A program made the translations under genes and the position numbers. This document shows positions 32,536 through 42,409 of a DNA stretch of 52,150 nt, piece after piece. The stretch comes from JBNKHG01 sp050290225 (lineage in GTDB: Bacteria > Pseudomonadota > Gammaproteobacteria > Pseudomonadales > Cellvibrionaceae). Location of the stretch: positions 1 to 52,150 of the forward strand of contig JBNKHG010000066.1 of the NCBI GenBank assembly GCA_050290225.1, written 5' to 3'. Each line of letters starts with the position of its first letter. Within the stretch, counting starts at the first letter, position 1. The notes under the pieces were generated by a model. It had not been told where the DNA came from. It saw only the letters and a list, made by a program, of their open reading frames with translations, and ran no database searches.

Positions 32536-33626
32536 TTGTTAGGCACCGTAATCAAGCGTGGATCCAGTGCATCCCGCACCCCCTCGCCAATAAACACCAG
32601 CAGCGTCAACATGGTGGCAAGTACGGAAAAAGCGGTGACGGCCAGCCAAGGGGCCTGCAAATTGTTTTTCCCCTGTTGCACCAGTTCCCCCAGAGACGCC
32701 GAGCCCGGCGGCAGGCCAAAGCCGAGGAAATCGAGCGAGGTCAGAGTAGTGATAGCGCCGGTCAGCAGAAAAGGTGTCAGGGTTACGGTGGCCACCATGG
32801 CATTGGGCAGTATATGGCGAAACATGATTTTGTGGTTGCTGAGTCCCAATGCGCGTGCGGCCCGCACATATTCAAGGTTGCGACCGCGTAAAAATTCGGC
32901 GCGCACCACATCCACTAACCCCGTCCAGCTGAAAAGCAGCATGATCAGCAGCAGCCACCAAAACTGCGGAGTGACGATACTGGCCATGATAATCAGCAAA
33001 AACAACACCGGTAACCCGCCCCATATTTCCAGAAAGCGTTGTCCCAGCAGGTCGATTTTGCCCCCATAATAACCCTGTATCGCACCGACACAGACACCTA
33101 TAACGACACTGCCACCCGTAAGCACAAGGGCAAAGAGAATGGATATCCGATAACCGTATATCACCCGTGCCAGCACGTCCCTGGCCTGGTCGTCAGTACC
33201 GAGCCAGTTTTGGGCGCTGGGTGGCGACGGTGCGGGAATATCCAGATCTGTAATATGGGTGTTATAGCTAAAGGGGATGGGAGGCCAGAGAATCCAGCCA
33301 TTTTCTTCAATCAGCTCAACCACAAAGGGGTCGCGATAGTCTGCTTCCGTATCGAAATCTCCACCGAAAACGGTTTCCGGGTAACTTTTCAATACAGGAA
33401 AGTACAACTGCTGCTCAAAGCCAACCACTAGCGGTTTGTCATTGGCGATCAGTTCGGCAAACAGTGTCAGGAAGAAAAACAGCGCAAAGATGGCCAGGCT
33501 CCAACTGGCCCGGCGGTTTTTGCGAAAGGTTTGCAGACGTCGTTGATTTAATGGGCTCAATCGCAGTAACCGCTGGCGCGCTGAAGGCGTCGTTGCAGAA
33601 TGGGTTGTGGGTTGCTGGGCGTTCAC
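32532..33626 (-). CDS. yejE: Peptide ABC transporter permease YejE
   Basis: 364-residue inner-membrane permease of the DppC type. An N-terminal cytoplasmic extension (about 1-40) and first helix (SLAIFALFFFLTLFAEL) precede a long periplasmic loop, then the transport domain with the EAA-type loop REFLRGRNLEYVRAARALGLSNHKIMFRH-like segment (core RAARALGLSNHKIMFRH). SQN WLGTDDQARDVLARV is the family signature. It forms a heterodimer with YejB. Six bases separate it from yejB. Confidence 0.93.
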   Translation of the reverse strand: MNAQQPTTHSATTPSARQRLLRLSPLNQRRLQTFRKNRRASWSLAIFALFFFLTLFAELIANDKPLVVGFEQQLYFPVLKSYPETVFGGDFDTEADYRDPFVVELIEENGWILWPPIPFSYNTHITDLDIPAPSPPSAQNWLGTDDQARDVLARVIYGYRISILFALVLTGGSVVIGVCVGAIQGYYGGKIDLLGQRFLEIWGGLPVLFLLIIMASIVTPQFWWLLLIMLLFSWTGLVDVVRAEFLRGRNLEYVRAARALGLSNHKIMFRHILPNAMVATVTLTPFLLTGAITTLTSLDFLGFGLPPGSASLGELVQQGKNNLQAPWLAVTAFSVLATMLTLLVFIGEGVRDALDPRLITVPNK

Positions 33627-33632
33627 AATCGA

Positions 33633-34715
33633 TCAGGCCCCGCGTGTTTCGAAATCAATTCGGGGGTCGACCAGTACGTAGACCAAGTCCGAAATCAGTT
33701 TTACCACAAGACCCAACAGGGTGAATATAAACAGCGTGCCGAATATCACCGGATAGTCGCGGTTGATCACTGATTCGAAGCCTAACAGGCCAAGCCCATC
33801 CAGGGAAAAGATCACCTCAATCAGCAGGGAGCCGGCAAAGAAAATACTGATAAAGGCTGCGGGGAATCCGGAGATAATAATTAACATGGCATTGCGAAAT
33901 ACGTGACGGTAGAGCACTTGTTTTTCCGTTAAACCCTTGGCTTTAGCGGTGAGGACATACTGCTTGTTAATCTCATCCAGAAACGAATTTTTTGTCATCA
34001 TGGTCAGGGTGGCAAAGCCGCCAATCGTGTAGGCGATCAGTGGCAGGAGCAGATGCCAAAAATAATCCAGTATCTGTTGGCCGAAACTGAGTTGGTCGAA
34101 GTTGGGGGAGGTAAGGCCGCGAAGGGGGAACAGGTGCAGATAACTGCCGCCGGCAAACAGCACGATCAACAAAATGGCCAACAAAAAGCCGGGGATGGCA
34201 TAACCGACAATAATGGCCGCGCTGGTCCAGATGTCGAAATTCGAACCGTGATTGACCGCCTTTTTAATGCCCAGTGGAATCGATACCAGGTAGATCACAA
34301 GCGTGCTCCAAAGTCCCAGCGACAGGGATACCGGTAGCTTTTCGACGATCAGACCGGTGACACTACTGTTTCGAAACAGGCTGTCGCCGAATTCGAATCG
34401 AGTGTAATTGACGAGCATCTGCCAGAAGCGTTCATGGGCGGGTTTGTCGAAACCGTAAAGCTTCTCGATTTCGGCGATCAGTTCGGGAGGCAGGCCACGC
34501 TTGCCCTGGTAGTTGGAGGTCTGGCCGTTGCCGGTACCCTCCGCCGATCCGGTCAGGTTTTGTTGGATGCCCAAGCCGCCATGGCCCTCCAGGGTGGCTA
34601 TCATCTGCTCGACCGGACCGCCGGGTGCGGCTTGTACCAGTACAAAATTGATTACCAGAATTCCCAACAGGGTTGGCAGAATCAGAAGCAGGCGCCGCAG
34701 AATATAGGTCGACAT
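33633..34715 (-). CDS. yejB: Peptide ABC transporter permease YejB
   Basis: 360-residue DppB-type permease. The first helix (LLLILPTLLGILVINFVLVQ) is followed by a Q-rich periplasmic stretch typical of YejB (GNGQTSNYQGKRGLPPEL), the DPPB pattern YGFDKPAHERFWQ, and the EAA loop with TAKAKGLTEKQVLYRHVFRNA. It overlaps the stop of yejA by one base, showing a tight operon. Oligopeptide import is expected, in enterobacteria including microcin C. Confidence 0.93.
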   Translation of the reverse strand: MSTYILRRLLLILPTLLGILVINFVLVQAAPGGPVEQMIATLEGHGGLGIQQNLTGSAEGTGNGQTSNYQGKRGLPPELIAEIEKLYGFDKPAHERFWQMLVNYTRFEFGDSLFRNSSVTGLIVEKLPVSLSLGLWSTLVIYLVSIPLGIKKAVNHGSNFDIWTSAAIIVGYAIPGFLLAILLIVLFAGGSYLHLFPLRGLTSPNFDQLSFGQQILDYFWHLLLPLIAYTIGGFATLTMMTKNSFLDEINKQYVLTAKAKGLTEKQVLYRHVFRNAMLIIISGFPAAFISIFFAGSLLIEVIFSLDGLGLLGFESVINRDYPVIFGTLFIFTLLGLVVKLISDLVYVLVDPRIDFETRGA

Positions 34716-36586
34716 CAGCGATTCTGTCCCTGCAGTCGACCCTGTTTGCTATCGTCGATCCACCAGGTGAAGAAACCCATACCAAATCCGGGGTCATAAG
34801 TGGTGGATATTGCCGGCTGTTGGAATTTATCCCAGTAGGCGAGGCGGTGGTATTTTGAGTGCCACTGGGGGACAACGATATGCTTGTTTAACAACACCCG
34901 ATCCAGTGCCCGGGTACGGGCTACCAGGGATTCTCGGCTGGGGGCGCTTATCACCAGGTCGACCAGCTGGTCGATAACGGGGTCCTTCAGTCCGCCTATA
35001 TTGCGACTGCCCTCGGAGTCGGCTGCGCTCGAGTGCCAGAAATCCCGCTGTTCATTCCCGGGCGAGGTACTTTGCGCGATTGTGCGAACAATCATGTCAA
35101 AGTCGAAGTTGCGCAGACGGTTGATGTATTGCGAGGCATCGACAATTCTCACCTGAGCTTTGATGCCCAGGCGGTGCAGATTTTTAACAAAGGGATTGGT
35201 AATGCGCTCAAACGCAGGGGAAACCAGCAGAATTTCAAATTCAACCGGATTCTCTCCGCCGGGTGGGTAGAGTTGGTTGTTTTTGATGTTGTAACCGGCA
35301 CGCTCAAGAAGCTTTTTGGCTGATCGCAGGTTTTTACGGTTTTTCCCATTGCCTTCGGTAGTGGGAAGTGTAAATGGTTGCGTGAAGATTTCCGGGGGTA
35401 ATTGGTCACGGAACCGTTCCAGCACAGCAAGCTCCTCTCCTTCGGGCAGACCCGAAGAGGCGAGATCTGAATTGGAGAAAAAGCTGAGGGTGCGGCTGTA
35501 CTGTCCGTAAAAGAGGTTTTTATTGGACCACTCGAAATCGAACGCGTAGCCGATCGCCTCCCGCAGCGCCCGATCCTGAAACAGCGGCCTGCGCAGGTTG
35601 AACTGGTAGCCCTGCATACCGGTGGGATTATTGTGCTTGATCTGTACCTTTTTTAACCGACCCTGCTTGACCGCGTCGAAGTTGTAGCCGGTTGCCCAGG
35701 TTTTTGCGGAGGTTTCCACCCGAAAGTCAAATTCACCGGCTTTGAAGGCCTCGAACTCCACATTTTGGTCGCGGTAGTAGTCGTAACGGATTTCATCGTA
35801 GTTATAGATCCCACGATTGACCGGCAGATTTCTGGCCCAGTAGTTCGGGTCTCTTTCCAGAGTGAGGCTGCGGCCCGGTTCCATGGACTTGATGCGATAG
35901 GGCCCACTACCCAGGGGCGGTTCCAGGGACGCCTTGGCAAAGTCGCGCTTTTCCCAGTAGTGCTTGGGTAGGATCTGCAGTTGACCGGTGATCAATGCCA
36001 GCTCCCGGTTGTCTTTTCCGTCGAACGTAAATTTGACTTTGTGGGGTGCGAGCGCTTCCACGCTTTTGATATTGGCATAGTAGTACCGGTAAAAGGGGTT
36101 GCCTTGCTCGCGCAGCAACTTGAGGGTGAAGACCACATCGTCAGCCGTCACCGGTTCGCCGTCGTGGAAGCGGGCCTTGGGGTTGAGGTGGTAGATAATC
36201 CAACTGCGGTCTTCAGGGTATTCCAATTGTTCGGCCAGGAGGCCGTATTCAGTAAAGGGTTCGTCGTAGGAGCGGGTAGTCAGGGTGTCATAGATAAGGC
36301 CCAGGCCGCTGGCGGGAGTGCCTTTGGGAATAAAGGGATTGAGACTGTCGAAAGTGCCGATGGCCGATAACTTTACCCGTCCACCCTTCCGGGCCTTGGC
36401 GGAGGTATAGTCGAAACGCTCAAAGTCGGGTCCGTACTTGGCCTTACCGTGCATGGCGATGGCATGGCTACGGATAATCTCTCCCCCCGCCTGCGCGGCC
36501 GCGACAGGGAAAATAGTCAGGGCAAGGGCCAATAAGGGGCCTGGCAGGAAGCGACAGCGAGTAAATAGTGAACAAAATGTCATCAT
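34715..36586 (-). CDS. yejA: Peptide ABC transporter substrate-binding protein YejA
   Basis: 623-residue periplasmic SBP_bac_5 protein, first gene of the yej operon. A signal peptide (LLALALTIFPVAAAQAGG) is followed by HAIAMHGKAKYGPDFERFDY, typical of YejA, then FDSLNPFIPKGTPASG and YNLNPKARFHDGEPVTADDVVF-like text (LNPKARFHDGEPVTADD). It captures peptides and passes them to YejBE. Two adjacent ATG codons (36586 and 36583) can start it. The upstream 135 bp separate it from the divergent HDOD gene and must hold both promoters. Confidence 0.93.
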   Translation of the reverse strand: MMTFCSLFTRCRFLPGPLLALALTIFPVAAAQAGGEIIRSHAIAMHGKAKYGPDFERFDYTSAKARKGGRVKLSAIGTFDSLNPFIPKGTPASGLGLIYDTLTTRSYDEPFTEYGLLAEQLEYPEDRSWIIYHLNPKARFHDGEPVTADDVVFTLKLLREQGNPFYRYYYANIKSVEALAPHKVKFTFDGKDNRELALITGQLQILPKHYWEKRDFAKASLEPPLGSGPYRIKSMEPGRSLTLERDPNYWARNLPVNRGIYNYDEIRYDYYRDQNVEFEAFKAGEFDFRVETSAKTWATGYNFDAVKQGRLKKVQIKHNNPTGMQGYQFNLRRPLFQDRALREAIGYAFDFEWSNKNLFYGQYSRTLSFFSNSDLASSGLPEGEELAVLERFRDQLPPEIFTQPFTLPTTEGNGKNRKNLRSAKKLLERAGYNIKNNQLYPPGGENPVEFEILLVSPAFERITNPFVKNLHRLGIKAQVRIVDASQYINRLRNFDFDMIVRTIAQSTSPGNEQRDFWHSSAADSEGSRNIGGLKDPVIDQLVDLVISAPSRESLVARTRALDRVLLNKHIVVPQWHSKYHRLAYWDKFQQPAISTTYDPGFGMGFFTWWIDDSKQGRLQGQNR

Positions 36587-36721
36587 AGAGATGTCCGTAA
36601 AGGGCTGATTCGGGGCCTTCCAGCCTAATTAGAGGGTCTTTACGGTAACAAGTTCTTAAATATTTTCAATAGCTTAGGCTACAATGTCGGATGCATAAAA
36701 CGATCGGAGGCGAAGGGGCTA

Positions 36722-38173
36722 ATGGCGATTAAAGGACTGCAGGCCTGGGTGGAAAAACTGGGCAAAATTGAAATGCCGGTTCTGGCCACCGTGGTCAAGG
36801 AGCTAAATGAGCTAACCGGCAGCGATGAATCCGATGTCAATCAGCTGGCCAGCGTTATTTTAAAGGACGCAAACCTTACCTCGCAGGTGCTGCGGATTGC
36901 CAACAGTGTTCAATATAATCCTTCCAGTTACCCCATCAATACCGTCAGTCGTGCCATCGTGCTTATCGGTTTTACCGGCGTGAGGGCGATCTGTGTGTCG
37001 GTGATGGTGATCGATTCACTACTGGGCAAGCAACCCCGGGAGCGATTGCTGGAAGCCATGGCCAAGGCCTTTCACGCCGCGGTTCAGGCCCGAAACCTGG
37101 TTCGACACACAAAGGATGGTGCCAGGGAGGAGGTATTTATTGCTGCACTTCTGTATCACCTGGGGGAAATGGCGTTCTGGGCGTGTGTTGATAACGCTGC
37201 CGATGATCTGGAAGCGTTGCTGGCGACTGGCAATCACAATTTCAGGGAAGCGATGGAGCAGGTGACCGGCACATCCGCCAAAGCCATTACCAAAGCCCTG
37301 GCGGGCGTCTGGACCCTGGGGGAAACCCTGGAGGATGCCCTTTACCCGTCGGCGTCACCAACGCCCAAAGTGGCCGCCGTGTGTCTGGGTGAGGAAATCA
37401 GCCGCTCGGCCCTGCATGGCTGGGATTCGTCGGAAATGGCCGCAACCCTCAGTAAAGTGGCTAAATTTTCCGATCAACCCTACGCCCAGGTACGTCAAAT
37501 GGTCATGGAGGCCGCGGATGAAGCCGCCGCCGTTGCGCTGACTTACGGCGCGGCAAAGGTCTGTCACCTGATTCCCTCCGCGCAAAGCCACGTCGGTGAG
37601 GTGGATCCGGAAAAGAACCGGGTGATGAAAGTCGATGCCCAGTTGCAGTTGAATATTTTGCGCGAGCTGTCCACGGCCCTGTCTGAGAAGTTGGACATCA
37701 ATACCATTTTCAAAATGGTGCTGGAGGGGCTGCACAGGGGCATTGGTCTGGAGCGGGTCTGCGTGGCCTTTGTCAACAAGGATCGCCTGGAGGCCAAGTA
37801 TATTCTTGGGGGGGGCACGGAAAAGTGGCGAGAGAAGTTTCAGTTTGGCCTTGGCCCCCGGGACGAAAATATTTTTACCCACACCCTCAAGCAGGGCGAG
37901 CCGCTTTGGATCGACCCGGCGACCACCCCAGGGCTCAAACACCTTTACTGCCCGGACACCCTGTCGGTATTGGGTAAGTATCCGGCCTTTGTCGCCGCCA
38001 TCAACGTTAACAATCGCAATGTTGCTATGTTTTACGCCGATCGTTGGAACCTGGGTGGCAGCTTGCAGAAAGAACTGTTCGAAAGTTTTCGGCATTTTGT
38101 GCTGCAGACCCAGATGAGTCTGCAGATGATGTCCCGGAAGGTGAAGTCGCCCAAAGGCAAAAAGAAGTACTAG
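36722..38173 (+). CDS. HDOD domain protein with GAF-like C-terminus
   Basis: 483-residue signalling protein. The N-terminal HDOD domain (about 15-215) contains LASVILKDANLTSQVLRIAN, TVSRAIVLIGFTGVRAICVS and FIAALLYHLGEMAFW, where the catalytic HD pair of true HD phosphohydrolases is altered, as usual in HDOD. A GAF-like domain (about 305-465) follows. Such proteins relay c-di-GMP, chemotaxis or stress signals without known enzymatic activity. GGAGGCGAAGGGG precedes the ATG. It is divergent from yejA and its stop overlaps mltD (convergent) by four bases. Confidence 0.86.
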   Translation: MAIKGLQAWVEKLGKIEMPVLATVVKELNELTGSDESDVNQLASVILKDANLTSQVLRIANSVQYNPSSYPINTVSRAIVLIGFTGVRAICVSVMVIDSLLGKQPRERLLEAMAKAFHAAVQARNLVRHTKDGAREEVFIAALLYHLGEMAFWACVDNAADDLEALLATGNHNFREAMEQVTGTSAKAITKALAGVWTLGETLEDALYPSASPTPKVAAVCLGEEISRSALHGWDSSEMAATLSKVAKFSDQPYAQVRQMVMEAADEAAAVALTYGAAKVCHLIPSAQSHVGEVDPEKNRVMKVDAQLQLNILRELSTALSEKLDINTIFKMVLEGLHRGIGLERVCVAFVNKDRLEAKYILGGGTEKWREKFQFGLGPRDENIFTHTLKQGEPLWIDPATTPGLKHLYCPDTLSVLGKYPAFVAAINVNNRNVAMFYADRWNLGGSLQKELFESFRHFVLQTQMSLQMMSRKVKSPKGKKKY

Positions 38174-39783
38174 TTGACCCGGGTAACGTCAACAAAGAGG
38201 GTCAACAGCTGCCCCGGATGGATATAGCTGTTTCTCTTAACCGGGTTCCACTTCAGGATATCCTTGACCGACAGGTTGAATTTCCCCGCAATGCGGGCCA
38301 GTGAGTCACCTTGCCGCACATGATAGGCCACCTTGCGGATGATGCCTTTGCTGTTGCCGGGAGATGTGGATGCGCGGGCCAATTGCTTGTTGTTGGTCCA
38401 GATCACCAGCTTTTGACCGGGCTTGAGAACATCCTTGGGGGCCATGCCGTTCCAGCGGGCCAGTGATGCTACACGGACATCGTGGCGACGGGCGATTTTC
38501 CAGAGACTGTCACCGGGCTGAACCCGGTACTCAATGCGCTTGCTGCCGGACTTGCCCCGGGCCCTGGCCTGCTTGCGTTCCAGGCGTTGTTCCGCACTAA
38601 AGGCATAGTGGTTGGCGGGTTTGGTGGCCACGGGAATCAATAGCGTGCGTCCCTGGCGAATGGTATTACCGCGCAGGTTATTGCTCTGCTTGAGAGCCTT
38701 GACGCTGGTATTAAAGCGTTTGGCCAGGGAGATCAGGGAGTCACCCGCCTTGATCCGGTAGCGCTCCCAGCCGATGCGTTCGTCACTGGGAATCTCCGAT
38801 AGTTTTTGGCGAAAGGGTGCCGCTTTGTCGACGGGTAGCAGCAGGTGGTGCGGACCTTTGGGATCCGTGGCCCAGCGATTGTAGCCGGCGTTCAACAGGT
38901 AGAGTTCATCGATATCCAGTTGCGCCAGCTCCGCAGCCTGTGCCAGGTCGATCTGGGAGCCGATATCCACTCTTTCAAAATGGGGCTGGTTGGGAATCGG
39001 GTGCAGGGCGACTTGGTGGGGCTCCGGGTCGGCAATCAACTTCGACAGAGCCAGCAGCTGCGGAACGTATGCACGGGTTTCCTTGGGCAGTGACAGCGAC
39101 CAGAAGTCGGTGGGCTTGCCGGCCCGCTGGTTTTTGGTAATGGCCCTCGAGACATTGCCCTCGCCGGTATTGTAGGCGGCCAGCGCCAACAGCCAGTCGC
39201 CGTCAAAGCGCTGGTGCAGATAGCTTAAATAGCGCAGGGCGGCTTCGGTAGAGGCTTCAATATCCCGGCGCCCGTCGTACCACCAGTTTTGCTTGAGGCC
39301 GAAGTTTTTACCGGTGGCGGGGATGAACTGCCAGATGCCCGAAGCCCGCCCGTGGGAGTAGGCGAAGGGATCAAATGCGCTCTCCACAATCGGTAGCAAG
39401 GCCAATTCCAGGGGCATTTCCTGTGCCTCGAGCTGTTCGACGATGTGAAACAGGTAGCGGTCGGCCCGCTCCGACACCCGCTCCATATACCGGGGGTTGT
39501 TGGCGTACCACTCGAAATGGGTATCGATTCGCGGGTGCTCGCCCTGGGGTAACTGATAACCTGCCCGTAACCGGTCCCAGAGATTGTCGTAATCCGGGGG
39601 ATCGAATTGATCCAGTTGCTTGGCCGTCACCCGACAGAGGCGCTCCTCGGCCGGGTCAATCGGGAGGATCGGGTTGCCGGCTGTATTGTCAGCACTATGA
39701 TTTACAAGATCGGGCGGGATAACGCTTTTACAGCTACTTAAAAGGCCGATCAGGAGCAGCGAGAGTATCTTGGGGATTGTCAT
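38170..39783 (-). CDS. mltD: Membrane-bound lytic murein transglycosylase D
   Basis: About 537-residue lipoprotein. A signal with lipobox LLSSC near residue 17 anchors it to the outer membrane. The SLT domain (about 120-250) has the catalytic Glu in MPLELALLPIVESAFDP and then GRASGIWQFIPATGKNFG and ALAAYNTGEGNV. Three LysM repeats follow (about 350-395, 420-465 and 490-535: AGDSLISLAKRF, PGDSLWKIARRH, QGDSLARIAGKF). It cleaves glycan strands to 1,6-anhydro products. An open frame reaches 39933, but ATG 39783 with AAGGA upstream gives the lipoprotein signal. It is beside gloB, as in E. coli. Confidence 0.94.
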   Translation of the reverse strand: MTIPKILSLLLIGLLSSCKSVIPPDLVNHSADNTAGNPILPIDPAEERLCRVTAKQLDQFDPPDYDNLWDRLRAGYQLPQGEHPRIDTHFEWYANNPRYMERVSERADRYLFHIVEQLEAQEMPLELALLPIVESAFDPFAYSHGRASGIWQFIPATGKNFGLKQNWWYDGRRDIEASTEAALRYLSYLHQRFDGDWLLALAAYNTGEGNVSRAITKNQRAGKPTDFWSLSLPKETRAYVPQLLALSKLIADPEPHQVALHPIPNQPHFERVDIGSQIDLAQAAELAQLDIDELYLLNAGYNRWATDPKGPHHLLLPVDKAAPFRQKLSEIPSDERIGWERYRIKAGDSLISLAKRFNTSVKALKQSNNLRGNTIRQGRTLLIPVATKPANHYAFSAEQRLERKQARARGKSGSKRIEYRVQPGDSLWKIARRHDVRVASLARWNGMAPKDVLKPGQKLVIWTNNKQLARASTSPGNSKGIIRKVAYHVRQGDSLARIAGKFNLSVKDILKWNPVKRNSYIHPGQLLTLFVDVTRVN

Positions 39784-40130
39784 TAGATCCTTGTTCTTGT
39801 TGCTTATTGGTGTCGACCGCGGCGGCTGTGTGTGACACGACGCATTTTGTGAAAGTGCGCACGTGTCTATCGCGAGCCGGAAGTCCGGTTTCAAAAAGTT
39901 GGCGATTCTAAGGATGAGTCGCGCCGCGGTCAATTAATGTACAGGCCGCTTTCCCCAAAGTCGGCAGTCAATGTCATTATTTGTGGGCTGAGTAGTGTTT
40001 TCCTGTTTTTCCCTGTTGCCCTGCTGGCCTTTTATTAGGTCATGCGTTATCGAACCGATAACACTTTTGACGCGCGTAGCCTTGCTAATCCGGGCGCCGG
40101 TCCCCCAGGAGTCCTAAGTCCAACAAAGGC
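39784..40130 (-). other. Gap between gloB and mltD with palindrome
   Basis: About 347 bases. It should contain the mltD promoter and the end of the gloB transcript. A perfect inverted repeat, GTTATCG, three bases, CGATAAC, lies at 40046-40062 and could be an operator or a hairpin. No open frame is supported. Confidence 0.4.
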
Positions 40131-40910
40131 CTAGAAATTGTCTTTCCACTGTCTAACCGCTGCCAATACTTCTTCGGGGCTGGCGAGCGGACCGCCTGCC
40201 TGCTCCTCCGCCGCGGATTTTACCGACTCATGGGAACAGCGTAAAAACGGGTTGGTTGCCAACTCCAGACCCAGGGTGGACGGCACTGTCGGATCCCCCC
40301 GTTTGCGGGTCGCGGTGTCCCGGGCGATCCGTTCATTGAGTGCCGCGTTATCGCTCTCCACCGCCTGGGCAAACGCCAGGTTGGCCAGGGTATACTCATG
40401 GGCACAATAGATGGCGGTGTCGGCGGGCAGGGCCGCCAGCTTTGCCAGCGACCGGTGCATCTGGGCCGCGGTCCCCTCAAACAGGCGCCCGCAACCGCCG
40501 GCGAAGAGGGTGTCGCCACAAAACAGCAGCGACTGGTCGCCAGCCTGGGAGAAATAGGCTATATGGTCCAGCGTATGGCCCGGTATTTCCAGAATGCGAA
40601 AACACATCCCCGCGTCCAGTTCAATCCGCTCGCCTTCACGCAGCGGATGAGTGATCGCCGGGATGTTGTTGGAGTGGGGTCCATAGACCGGGACCCGGTG
40701 GTGGTTCAGCAATTGTTCGATACCGCCGATGTGGTCGTAATGGTGATGAGTGATCAAAATGCCCGCCAGCTGCAGATCCCGGGCCTTCAACGTGGCTTCC
40801 ACGGGTGCGGCATCACCCGGGTCGACCACATAGGCGCGGTTGCTGTCCCGTTGATGGAAAAGCCACAGGTAGTTGTCCTGGAAAGCGGGTATTGGATAAA
40901 CCTCGATCAT
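40131..40910 (-). CDS. gloB: Hydroxyacylglutathione hydrolase (glyoxalase II)
   Basis: About 259-residue MBL-fold hydrolase that cleaves S-lactoylglutathione in methylglyoxal detoxification. The metal motif THHHYDHIGG (about residue 53) is the THxHxDH signature; ligands GHTLDHIAYF (about 112) and LFCGDTLFAGGCGRLFEG (about 130) and the CAHEYTLANLAFA (about 168) substrate-binding segment follow, with the HAGH domain at the C-terminus. A GTG at 40925 extends the frame, but ATG 40910 gives the family N-terminus MIEVYPIPAFQDNY. It is divergent from the methyltransferase gene, in the conserved order mltD-gloB-methyltransferase-rnhA-dnaQ. Confidence 0.94.
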   Translation of the reverse strand: MIEVYPIPAFQDNYLWLFHQRDSNRAYVVDPGDAAPVEATLKARDLQLAGILITHHHYDHIGGIEQLLNHHRVPVYGPHSNNIPAITHPLREGERIELDAGMCFRILEIPGHTLDHIAYFSQAGDQSLLFCGDTLFAGGCGRLFEGTAAQMHRSLAKLAALPADTAIYCAHEYTLANLAFAQAVESDNAALNERIARDTATRKRGDPTVPSTLGLELATNPFLRCSHESVKSAAEEQAGGPLASPEEVLAAVRQWKDNF

Positions 40911-41033
40911 AGTCTGTCCCGGCACTGGTACTCTAGTGATGATCCCTGATTCCGTTCATAATAATAAAAGGCAGGGCAAGCGGCCAGTGTGGGATATTAC
41001 GCCCCCGAATTGAACGTCGACAGGAGTAAACCC

Positions 41034-41903
41034 GTGGCGAGGAGACATATAAAAAGTTGGGGCCAGCAGTTTCGCCGCACGCTGCACCAGCGGTTCGGTG
41101 TGATGCCCTTTCAGCAGACCCAGTCATCGCTGGAGGCGTGGATGGAAACGCCGCTGGGGCAGGCCCTGGTGGAAGAGGAGAGCGAGCGTCTGGACCAGGC
41201 GCTGAGCTTTCTGTTTGGCTACCATCTGCTTGAGTTAAGTATCAGCAACAAGCTGCGTTTGGCCCGCAACAGCCGTGTGCAGCACTGTTTTTCCCTGGCG
41301 CCACTCAGGCCGTCCTGTGGTAAGGAAAACGGTGTGGAAGCCTTGGGCGCTGAGGGCCTCACCGACATCGAACACCTGCCGTTGGCGTCAGAGGCCCTCG
41401 ATGTGGTGGTTTTGCACCATGTGCTGGAGTATTCCGAAAACCCGCACCAATTACTCCGTGAAGCATCGCGGGTGTTAATCCCCAGGGGCCATGTGGTGAT
41501 TGTCGGTTTTAACCCGATCAGCGGGTTCGGGCTGTTCAAGTTCTTTGGGCGCATGTTCGGGCGCAGTATCCACTGGCGCCACCATTCGCTACGGCTGGCA
41601 AGGGTGTTGGACTGGTTGAACCTGCTTGATTTCGAAGCAGTGACCATCGAACAGGGTTTTTATCGACCGCCTCTACAACAAACCGGTATCATGCGACGTT
41701 TGCGCTGGTTGGAACATTGGGGCAAGCGATTCAACAGTCCTTTGGGGGGCTTTTACCTGATCGTGGCGCGTAAGGATGTGACCGCAATGACTGCGATTAA
41801 ACCCGACTGGCAAGCCTTTAACCCGATTCGCTCGCTGGGCGTGCGTAAAGCATCGCCGAGATTGTCGGAGCCGGTGGGCAGTTCCCGCAACAAACCCTCT
41901 TAA
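41034..41903 (+). CDS. SAM-dependent methyltransferase (YafS position)
   Basis: About 289-residue protein. The methyltransferase_11-like part (about 55-200) includes LPLASEALDVVVLHHVLEYSENPHQLLREASRVL (core DVVVLHHVLEYSENP) and PRGHVVIVGFNPIS; the classical GxGxG motif I is weak. It occupies the place of E. coli yafS, between gloB and rnhA. The GTG at 41034 with AGGAG eight bases upstream is preferred over the GTG at 40989, which has no ribosome site. The C-terminal 40 residues are basic. The substrate is unknown. It is 47 bp before rnhA and likely co-transcribed. Confidence 0.8.
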   Translation: MARRHIKSWGQQFRRTLHQRFGVMPFQQTQSSLEAWMETPLGQALVEEESERLDQALSFLFGYHLLELSISNKLRLARNSRVQHCFSLAPLRPSCGKENGVEALGAEGLTDIEHLPLASEALDVVVLHHVLEYSENPHQLLREASRVLIPRGHVVIVGFNPISGFGLFKFFGRMFGRSIHWRHHSLRLARVLDWLNLLDFEAVTIEQGFYRPPLQQTGIMRRLRWLEHWGKRFNSPLGGFYLIVARKDVTAMTAIKPDWQAFNPIRSLGVRKASPRLSEPVGSSRNKPS

Positions 41904-41950
41904 CACGCCAGCTCAATGGAAACTGGCTCAAACACTATTCAGGAGTGACA

Positions 41951-42385
41951 TTGAAAGAAGTCGAAGTCTTTACCGATGGGGCCTGCCGGGGTAACCCCGG
42001 ACCCGGTGGTTGGGGTGCCCTGTTGCGGTACGGTGACGTGGAAAAGCCCCTTTATGGGGGGGAGAAAAAAACCACAAACAATCGGATGGAATTGATGGCG
42101 GCTATCCAGGCGCTGGCGGCCATCAAGGAGCCCTGTCGGGTGAAATTGACTACCGATTCCCAGTATGTACGTCAGGGCATCACCCAATGGATTTTCAACT
42201 GGAAGAAAAATGGCTGGAAGACGTCCGCTAAAAAGCCCGTGGTCAACGAGGACCTTTGGAAACGCCTCGATCAGGAATCCCGGCGCCACGATATCGAGTG
42301 GCACTGGGTCAGGGGGCATACCGGTCACCGGGAAAATGAAATTGCCGATAGTCTGGCCAATCGCGGTATCGATGAACTTTCCTAA
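41951..42385 (+). CDS. rnhA: Ribonuclease HI
   Basis: About 144-residue enzyme that cuts RNA in RNA-DNA hybrids. The DEDD catalytic residues are in place: Asp in EVFTDGACRGNPGPGG (residue 8), Glu in NRMELMAAIQAL, Asp in TTDSQYV and Asp in ENEIADSLAN. The basic handle loop WIFNWKKNGWKTSAKKPV is also there. The TTG at 41951 has AGGAG spaced six bases upstream; a GTG at 41945 would sit on top of that ribosome site, so TTG is chosen. It is followed by dnaQ on the same strand. Confidence 0.94.
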   Translation: MKEVEVFTDGACRGNPGPGGWGALLRYGDVEKPLYGGEKKTTNNRMELMAAIQALAAIKEPCRVKLTTDSQYVRQGITQWIFNWKKNGWKTSAKKPVVNEDLWKRLDQESRRHDIEWHWVRGHTGHRENEIADSLANRGIDELS

Positions 42386-42409
42386 CCGAACAGAATAACT
42401 GAGGCGAGC

